From assembly GCF_021869535.1 (NCBI RefSeq), contig NW_026262581.1, positions 116,154,771 through 116,218,770 on the forward strand: a stretch of 64,000 nt of DNA. Reading direction: 5' to 3'. The DNA is from Mytilus californianus (Eukaryota > Mollusca > Bivalvia > Mytilida > Mytilidae). The translations under genes were made by a program, and so were the position numbers. Within the stretch, counting starts at the first letter, position 1; each line of letters starts with the position of its first letter. This document shows, piece after piece, positions 49,405 through 59,500 of this stretch. The notes beneath the pieces were generated by a model that did not search any database, was not told where the DNA came from, and saw only the letters and a list, made by a program, of their open reading frames with translations.

Positions 49405-49625
49405 CTGTTGACACAGAGATATGTCTCGCCTTTTTGTAATTTGTAAGTATTATGCAAATATTGAATCCAAATGACAATATTTATACATGTAAACTATACA
49501 AAACATTAAGAGTCAATAAACCATGACAGAGGGGGGTGGCCAAAGAATTTCCATGCAAATGAGATGTGCCAATGCTAATGCATCTACATACCAAATATCA
49601 TTGACCTGTACCACAACTAATAAAT
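49405..49625 (-). mobile_element. E-family far-end fragment
   Basis: Reads AACACAGAGATATGTCTCGCC-like text at the start, then the inverse of E1 body text: AAACCATGACAGAGGGGG, AATTTCCATGCAAATGAGAT and CCAAATATCATTGACCT. Only the far end and one unit remain; the hairpin head is absent. Confidence 0.65.
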
Positions 49626-49711
49626 ATTACTGCTTTTCAAGGTTAAAGAATTCAAACATCCAAGTATATATTAAGATGATCTAAGTAACAAAGAAAATTC
49701 TAAAATATATT

Positions 49712-49717
49712 TTTATT
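49712..49717 (-). terminator. Possible SLC35B3 polyadenylation signal
   Basis: TTTATT on the + strand is AATAAA on the minus strand, about 690 bases past the stop codon. AT-rich DNA makes chance matches likely, so this is only a candidate. Confidence 0.25.
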
Positions 49718-50404
49718 TTCAGAAATATTGCATACAGTACAAAGAGATTCAAAACAATACAAATAAGTACACAACCCACTAACATAAAATGATACATTTA
49801 TAAACCATAAACTTTTCTAATACTACATCTGACAAAGCAAAAGGAGTAATTCTATCCAATAAAAAAAAAATGTTGTAATATTTGAAGTAACTTAATTAAA
49901 TAAGTCATGGTACTATGGTTTTAAATTTATGTAATTACACCACTTTTGATGATAATCTACCTTGAAAGAATGAAATTTATGACTCTGTGTTGAAGGCCTC
50001 TTTGTGACTTTGAGATGAAGAACAGCAATAAAAACACTGTTCTTTTGTTTGCTGTACATGTACTGATTTTGTGTCATGGATGTATACCCATATCCTTTGT
50101 TTTCTATTAAGAAAATGTTATAAAATTATGATCCTTTAGTACACACTGGAGAAACTTATCAACACCTGAAATTTTGACAAATCTGTTGAATCAAACATTT
50201 TTGTGAGGCCTACAAAAGTTATCCTATAACACTTGTTCAGCCATATAATCAAAAGGAAGAAATGTCCAAACTGTACCAATTTTCAAACAATATCAATGCT
50301 CTGACCTTTCACCGTCTGTTTGATACGGTTCACTTAGATTGATACACATTGTACGAAAGCAATTGAGTATGCCCTTTGTAAAACTATCACAAAATACAAA
50401 CATG

Positions 50405-50573
50405 TTATACATCTGTTGCTGCTGATGGATATTTTCTGTATATACTGGTATACCCTAGTAATGATTTGACTTCATTGTACTTAATTAATAAATATGTATC
50501 CCAGGAATCCTTGTTTTTACTATATACATTTAAATAGATTCCGAACACTACAATTAAACCAGACCACACATAC
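50405..50573 (-). CDS. SLC35B3: SLC35B3 terminal exon
   Basis: Acceptor CTTTTTCAG|GTATGT. The G completes Gln, then it encodes YVWSGLIVVFGIYLNVYSKN and a tail ending AATDV with TAA at 50407-50405. The in-frame stretch upstream of 50573 is intron. Confidence 0.93.
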
Positions 50574-53500
50574 CTGAAAAAGATACAAAGAAGTTGGTTA
50601 GACATGGTTTACCTATGTTATAAAATTTCTCATTTACATATTTAAAGTTCATCAATGTGTGCCCGTGGTTTAATATTAGTATTATCACCCAAGCTGAACA
50701 GTGATTTTTTTTTGTATTTTGTATTAGAAAATCAGTGGAAAATTTTGTCAGGCAAGACCATCTGAATGAGTTTCCCCTACAAGACCAAATGTGGACCTAT
50801 TGATGTCTTTTTTTCTATCATGTGGTTGCTGTCTTATATACCCCACAACATTTATTCATATGGGTGATTAGACATAATTTTTACAGTAGACTCCTACTTC
50901 ACATATGTTTTCCTTGAAAGGATGACAGATACTTGATGCCAATAGGTAATGCTAGTCAGTTGGGTTAAATAAGCTTATGATATCTCCTTACCCTGATGGC
51001 AGAGCAGGAAGTGAGCATAAAAAGATTTCTTGAATAAGTTGTAAGAAACATTACATTATTATGATAATTTGCAAGTTCAGATAACTTCAATATTGACAGG
51101 AAAATCCAAGGAAGATCAATTTACAAATTCAACTCTAAACTTAATATGGAAAATTATTAATAATATAAGAATAAGGAGATGTGGTATGATTGCCAATGAG
51201 ACAACTACCCACCAAAGTTCAAATGAAGTGGATGTATGCAATTATAGGCAACTGTACGGCCTTCAACAATGAGAAAAACCCATGTCGGCTATAAAATACT
51301 TACTGGACAGTAAATGGCTTTGCAAAGAACATAAATGACAAAATTATAGTAATAGCTTTCCTACAGGTGGTAACTGAAAATAAAAATCAATATCTATAAC
51401 TTTGATTCATATAGTAAAATGTATACTTATCAAAGACTCAAGATGTTACATTTGAACATATTTTAACTACTCTTTCTGTTTTTCAGCAGCAGACTACATA
51501 TACAAATTTTTAACAGTATAAAGGTTTAATTATAATTAGTCTTCAAACTTGTAAATCAATACTTCTAATATCAAATTTTAATACATGTATCTATAAAATC
51601 TATTCAGGAAATTACAAATTAGCTCTCGCCGCGATATAGCCTTTTTGCGCTAAGGTGGCGTAAAGCAAACACCAATCAATCAATCAATTTCACTTTACCA
51701 AGTCTTCCATAGAATTTCTTATTCAAAACAACATATAAAGGGATAAATATAACTATACCTGTAACAGCTATCAAAGCTCCAAAAGACTTAACTAATGTCA
51801 ATACAATATTTACACCACAATATCCAGAAATTGAAAATATCACAGCATATCCATATGTCTCCACAGAATACTGAAAAGGAGAGATATATAATAATATCAC
51901 ACCATAAATATTATACAATTATAGCCTTTGTATGAGGTCGATACAAGGTTGTATCGAACTAAGAGAAGCATATGGACTGAGGACGAAGTCCGAGGTCGAT
52001 ATGCTTCTCTAGGTCGATATAACATCATATTGACCTCAACCAAAGGCTACAATTGTTATATTATTAATCAACAACTATTGCATGAACAATGTAAAATTGG
52101 GATTTCTAGAATGTATTTTAGTAGCATGCTGTATGCCCTGTGCAATATGCTGTTTTTGACCTACGAAAAGATAAACACAACAGTATTGGCATGCAAACTG
52201 AGCAAATACAAATGTACACGTGATCAAGTTTTAACGAATCACAAATCCTTAAAAATATTCGATTTATAATATATGTCTCAACAGGAAATGAAAAGAAGAG
52301 AAATGGAGGAAAACTATTGGAGTTGACACAAACTACGTGTCCTCCATAGCATTGAATGACAAAGAAGACCATGTTCCACACATGAAAAGCCTAACAAATA
52401 AAAGAACATGTTTCCAATGTCCCGCGTGTTGCACATATTTTATCTATCCAATGTACAAGGGCAATAACGAAATAGAACACTTTTTTTTTGGTAGCGCTAG
52501 CAAGGCCATTTTCCATAAATTTAATATTTCCAAGGGGCATAACTCTTTTAAAAAAAGTCGTTCAGCCACCATTATAGAACTTGTCCAAGATATTGCTGAT
52601 ATTAGCCTATAGAATAAGTTTTTAAACAAGAGGCTCTCAAGAGCCTGAATCACTCACCTGTATTTCAGAGGAGAAGATTTTTAAATGTTAGCAAACTTGA
52701 TGAACAAATTGTGTAAAATTGTCTTTAAAGGGCAATATTTAGTTTTTGAGATATAAGCCAAAAACTGCATTTGACCCTTATGTTCTATTTTTAGCCATGG
52801 TGGCCATGTTTGTCGATGGATACAAACTTCGGATACATTTTATAAACAAGATACCCTAAGGAACATTTAGTTAAAGTTTGAAGGTAATTGGCCCAGTAGT
52901 TTCAGAGAAGATTTTTAAATGTTAACAAACTTGATGAACAAATTGTGTAAAATTGTCTTTTAAGGGCAATAACTCCTTAAGGGGTCAATTGACAATTATG
53001 GTCATATTAACTTTTTTGTAGATCTTACTTTGCTGAACATTATTGCTGCTTACAGTTTATATATATCTATAATAATATTCAAAATAATAACAAAAAACTC
53101 CAAAATTTTGTTAAAACTACCAATTCGGTGGCAGCAACCCAACAATGGGTTGTTCGATTTGTCTGAGAATTTCAGGGCCGATAGATCTTGACCAATTAAA
53201 CAATTTTACCCCTGTCACATTTGCTCTAAAAGATTTAGTTTTTGAGATATAAGCCAAAAACTGCATTTGACCCTTATGTTCTATTATTAGCCATGGCGGC
53301 CATGTTTGTCGATGGATACAAACTTCAGATACAATTTATAAACAAGATACCCTAAGGAACATTTAGTTAAAGTTTGAAGGTAATTGGCCCAGTAGTTTCA
53401 GAGGAGAAGATTTTTAAATGTTAGCAAACTTGTTTACTTTTATAAATTTTGACTTGGATGGAGAGTTGTCTCATTGGCACTCATACCACATCTTCTTATA

Positions 53501-56500
53501 TCTATTGATGAACAAATTGTGTAAAATTGTCTTTAAAGGCAATAACTCCTTAAGGGGTCAATTGACAATTATGGTAATATTAACTTTTTTGTAGATCTTA
53601 CTTTGCTGAACATTATTGCTGTTACAGTTTATATATATCTACAATAATAATATTTAAAATAATAACAAAAAACTCCAAAATTTTGTTAAAACTACCAATT
53701 CGGTGGCAGCAACCCAACAATGGGTTGTTCCATTTGTCTGAAAATTTCAGGACCGACAGGTCTTGACCAATTAAACAATTTTACCCCTGTCACATTTGCT
53801 CTAAAAGATTTAGTTTTTGAGATATAAGCCAAAAACTGCATTTGACCCTTATGTTCTATTATTAGCCATGGCGGCCATGTTTGTCGATGGATACAAACTT
53901 CAGATACAATTTATAAACAAGATACCCTAAGGAACATTTAGTTAAAGTTTGAAGGTAATTGGCCCAGAAGTTTCAGAGGAGAAGATTTTTAAATGTTAGC
54001 AAACTTGATGAACAAATTGTGTAAAATTGTCTTTAAAGGGCAATAACTCCTTATTATAAGGGGTCAATTGACAATTATGGTCATATTAACTTTTTTGTAG
54101 ATCTTACTTTGCTGAACATTATTGCTGCTTACAGTTTATATATATCTATAATAATATTCAAAATAATAACAAAAAACTCCAAAATTTTGTTAAAACTACC
54201 AATTCTGTGGCAGCAACGCAACAATGGGTTGTTTGATTCGTCTGAAAATCTATAGCTGATAGATCTTGACCAATTGAACAAGTTCACCCCATGTCAGATT
54301 TGCTCTAAAAGCTTTAGTTTTTGAGATATAAGCCAAAAACTGCATTTGACCCCTATGTTCTATTTTTAGCCATGGCGGCCATGTTTGTTGATGGATACAA
54401 ACTTCAGATACAATTTATAAACAAGATACCGTAAGGAACATTTAGTTAAAGTTTGAAGGTAATTGGCCCAGAAGTTTCAGAGGAGAAGATTTTTAAATGT
54501 TAGCAAACTTGATGAACAAATTGTGTAAAATTGTCTTTAAAGGGCAATAACTCCTTATTATAAGGGGTCAATTGACAATTATGGTCATATTAACTTTTTT
54601 GTAGATCTTACTTTGCTGAATTTTATTGCTGCTTAAAGTTTATATATATCTATAATAATATTCAAAATAATAACAAAAAACTGCAAAATTTTGTTAAAAC
54701 TACCAATTCTGTGGCAGCAACGCAACAATGGGTTGTTCGATTCGTCTGAAAATCTAGAGCTGATAGATCTTGACCAATTGAACAATTTCACCCCATGTCA
54801 GATTTGCTCTAAAAGCTTTAGTTTTTGAGATATAAGCCAAAAACTGCATTTGACCCCTATGTTCTATTTTTAGCCATGGCGGCCATGTTTGTCGATGGAT
54901 CAAAACTTCAGATACAATTTATAAGGAACATTTAGTTAAAGTTTGAAGGTATTTGGCCCAGTAGTTTCAGAGGAGAAGATTCTTGAAATAGTTTATGATG
55001 ACAGACGACGACGGACGCCAAGTGATGGCATAAGCTCACATGGGGCCCTTCGGGCCGTGGTGAGCTAAAAATTTCCTGTGAGAGCGCTAAAGAGGCCATT
55101 TTCCATAAATTTAATATTTCCAAGGTACATACTCTTTTAAAAAGAGTTGATCGCCCACCATTATAGAACTTGTCAGAGATATTGCTGATATTAACCTATA
55201 GTATGAGCTTTATAAAAATCTGACTAGAATTGTACCCGTGAGAGCGCTAACCAGGCCATTTTCCATAAATTTAATATTTCCAAGGGTCATCTCTCTTTAA
55301 AAAAAAGTCGATTGACCACCATTATAGGACTTGTCTGAGATATTGCTGATATTAACCTATAGTATAAGTTTTATAAAAATCTGGCAAGAATTGTACCTTT
55401 GAGAGCGCTAACAAGACCAGACGGACACACGAATGGACGGATGAACGGACGCCCGGTATTTCCATGTCCCCCGCAATGTGTTACGCGGGGAAATAAAATC
55501 ATTCAAACTGTCAAAATCTAAGGTGATTATCTTCAATCTGTGTGCCAGCACTGTTCAAAGTTTGAATACTGTTTGAGTAACACGTGACCCAAACTATGAA
55601 CCCTCTTTAGCATTCAATGAAAAAAATAATTAAATTCCAACATTAGAAACCTTAGCTCTTTATATTTTTAATACCGGTAAGCTTTGGATTTTCAAATATT
55701 TTGGCCCTGAGCATCACTGAAGAGACAATAATAAAAAAGAATCCTAGTGGCTGAGGTCTCATAACTTTTACCTACATATCAATAAAATGATAGAAGTCCA
55801 CCATCATTCTCAAATCAATTTTTTCAGATATCAAATTCATCAAAAATTTTGATAATAAGAATAAAACTGCATTTACATTTAAAGGAAATGAGAAATTGAG
55901 AAATGAAAGTGCTATCTAGGTAACAAGAAGAATTATTTGGTTATATTGAGACAATACCTTGGATAATATCTCCATCAATGGCATCATTATGATTTTAAAT
56001 AAAAACCAGCATGTCAAATAACAATTAAGAATTATCAGTAATTATACTTACATCTTTACAAAATTCAAAGGCTGGAAGTAATTTTCCCGATACAACTAAA
56101 CCAACTAATATGTATATAAATCCTATTGAATATGAATATAAAACCTGAAAAGATAAAAGACTTACTGATGGCATCACAAGGCTCAAAGGAACATGAATTA
56201 ATGACAAACTGAGTAATAAATGAAGAGCTATAGATTAAGATTAAGATTTAAAATATATTTAAGAATAAGTAATCATTATAGAATGACATGCTTCTTTCAC
56301 TTTGTAAACAACACAGTGATAAAATGCTCAATATATCTATAATTAGCGCAGACTCAGAAATGTACATAATAATGGCTGTTACAATATACCTCCCACGTAA
56401 ATCCACATGTATTGTAACCTAATGTTGATTTCGATGTGTTAAAAATTGCAATTGAAAAAAAACTACAGAACCTTTATTCTTATTTTAATGCATAACAAAA

Positions 56501-59500
56501 ACAATTAATGCATTAGAGCTCAGAAAAATGTACAAAATCCAAATAAATAAAATTGCGCAAAAGTCCATTAATGCTTTTGACGCATTAAAGTCATTTCAAA
56601 ACATGACGTCATACGAATGGAAACGCTCAAGCTGAAGGTTTTTCCTTTACGTGAACGCTCCAAATTTGAATAATATTACATTAAAATGGAGTTTTGAGGT
56701 AGGTTTTGTTTTATTGTCTATTCTATTGCATTATTCACACATCAAGTGATTTCAGCAAGTCAACATGGCGGCTCTTTAGTTACGAAATGTTAACTCTAGA
56801 TTTGACAGTAGCTTGCAAAAAAAAATGTAAATTAAAAATGGCAAATGTTAGAGTTGAGGATCAAAAGAAATAAACACATTTTTACTAGTGGTTATTCAAG
56901 AAATAATTAATGCAAACTATAGATTTATTGGAAATTTTTAGCTTTATCTAACAGGGGGTAAAACAGAACAGCCACAAACACAGCATACTTACCCTCGCTT
57001 CAGTTTTTTAAATTACCGTATTTGTCCTTTTAGAATCGAAATAATTCATGGAAGTCATAGATTTGTTGGAAATTTACACATAAATGGGCCATGATATTCG
57101 TTAATTTTATCCCTTGCTTACGCTCAGGATAAAATTGAATATCACATCCAAGGCCATGTGTAAATTTTCAACAAATCCATAGCTTCCATGAATTATTTCT
57201 TAAATTAAAAATGAAATCTTAAATAAAGCAAATTACATACCATTTCTGAATTAGATCCTTGATACTGTTTCAATGCTTTCTCTTGTACATTTCCAATAGC
57301 ACCATCTGCTAGTAAGGCTAATGATATCAATATCACACCTACAAAATATAGAGTGTCTTTTGGGTTTACTTTGTGTTGTCTTATTCAGGTTCATCCCGCT
57401 TCTCATCTCCTTTTATTCATAGGTATGTTACAAACAAACAAATATACAGATTTCAAGAATAATAACTTTTGAAATTTATCTTTCAATATGTTAATTTCAT
57501 TCTTTGATTTTATTTCTTATGGATAAGAAAATCTTGCAACAACTGCCAGTGTGGAACTATCAATGTAAGTCAACACAATTTCCTGTTTGGGACACACTGC
57601 TTATATCTGTAAAGAATAATTAACAGTTGTTTCAATGGATGTGGAAAGTTTGATTCTCAACCTGGAAGCAAATTAAGCTGTTTTGGGCAGTCTTGAAGAA
57701 AAAAACCATTTGCTACTTGTTTTTCATTACTTTGAAAGATTTTTTTTTTTAAATTTTAAAATTTTCATGGTGTTGATTTCTTTTTCATTGCCTTGTAGAA
57801 TTTCATAATGCCATCAAAGTCTATCAAATACCAATTCTAACTTAAAGAAACAGTCGTGTATATTATCTTTCTGAACATAAAAAGATTGCATTTAAAAATG
57901 GTTTTATTCCTATATGGCGAAAAAAAGTGCAAATTAAATGGTATAAGACATGCCGCTTTATAGTTTTTTCTAAACATCTTATAATTTATTCTTAACAATT
58001 TCTATTACATACCATATGTATTAAAACTAGGTGATACACTGCTGTCAGCAAGGGTAAATAAAATTAATCCTATACACATACATAATACTGCAGTTACATC
58101 TATACAATTGTACTTTTTACCTTAAAATATACAAAAACTAATTAGTTTATTAGATATCCATGTTCACAGATGTTGACTTAATTTAAAAAAAATGTAATAA
58201 GGAAACAACTATAATTTTCCAATACATACAGGGAATCATTGAGGAACATTGAGCATTCAACATCTTTCAACTTTTAAGTCTTTGAAAATGTATATTTTTT
58301 TAGCATATTCAAGTTAAAAAGATGAGTCATTATTTTTATGTAATACAGAAAAAGTCAGATTAAGGGATAAATAGATGTTTTTATTTGGTTTTGCGTCATT
58401 GGATAGCTGTCTAATTGATGTCCTCCCAAACCTTTTATGTATTCATTGATACTTGGGAGGCATAAATTTTTGGTAAAGTATACTCACTTTATATAAAAGA
58501 ATCAAAACAAAACAAGAGGCTCTCAAGAGCCTGAATCGCTCACCTGTATTTCAGAGGAGAAGATTTTTAAATGTTAGCAAACTTGATGAACAAATTGTGT
58601 AAAATTGTCTTTAAAGGGCAATAACTCCTTAAGGGGTCAATTGACAATTTTGGTCATATTAACTTTTTTGTAGATCTTACTTTGCTGAACATAATTGCTG
58701 CTTACAGTTTATATATATCTATGATAATATTCAAAATAATAACAAAAAACTGCAAAATTTTGTTAAAACTACCAATTCGGTGGCAGCAACCCAACAATAG
58801 GTTGTTCGATTCGTCTGACAATTTCAAGGCCGATAGATCTTGACCAATTAAACAATTTAACCCCATGTCACGTTTGCTCTAAAAGATTTAGTTTTTGAGA
58901 TATAAGCCAAAAACTGCATTTGACCCTTATGTTCTATTTTTAGCCATGGCGGCCATGTTTGTGGATGGATAAAAACTTAGGACAAAATTTATAAACAAGA
59001 TACCCTAAAGAACATTTAGTTAAAGTTTGAAGGTAATTGGCCCAGTAGTTTCAGAGGAGAAGATTTTTAAATGTTAGCAAACTTTATGAACAAATTGTGT
59101 AAAATTGTCTTTAACGGGCAATAACTCCTTAAGGGGTCACTTGACAATTATGGTCATATTAACTTTTTTGTAGATCTTACTTTGCTGAACATTATTGCTG
59201 CTTACAGTTTATATATATCTATAATAATATTCAAAATAATAACAAATAAAATGCTCCGCAGGGCGCAGCTTGATACGACCGCAGAGGTCGAACCCTGAAC
59301 AGTTGGGGCAAGTATGGACACAACATCCAAGCTTGATACAGCTCTGAATTTGGATTGTGATTAAATATTTGACACAGCATAGGTTTCTGACACAGAATGA
59401 ATGTGGTCTAAGAACTTAAAAATTTTAAATTTGACATTCACCTATTATGGTCAAATATCCAAAATCTAAATACATGGTTAGATTCAGCATATCAAAGAAC

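Larger units (their letters stand above)
52485..55495 (-). mobile_element. I-family hairpin-ended element, interrupted by A2
   Basis: About three 160-bp units (52490-52620, 55072-55230, 55235-55400) share GAGAGCGCTAACAAGGCC, ATTTTCCATAAATTTAATAT, TTTCCAAGG and ATATTGCTGATATTAACC. A GGACGGAC/ACGGACGCCC run and the hairpin CCCCGC AATGTGTTAC GCGGGG follow, ending AAATAAAA. In the other orientation this is the same T-run + hairpin + microsatellite + units plan as the A-E families. I could not define the far end or its arm copy. Confidence 0.65.

Noticed and set aside
51928..52612. Small + frames between foldback and A2
   Set aside because: They overlap a foldback and the I repeat, and no domain or splice structure is seen.
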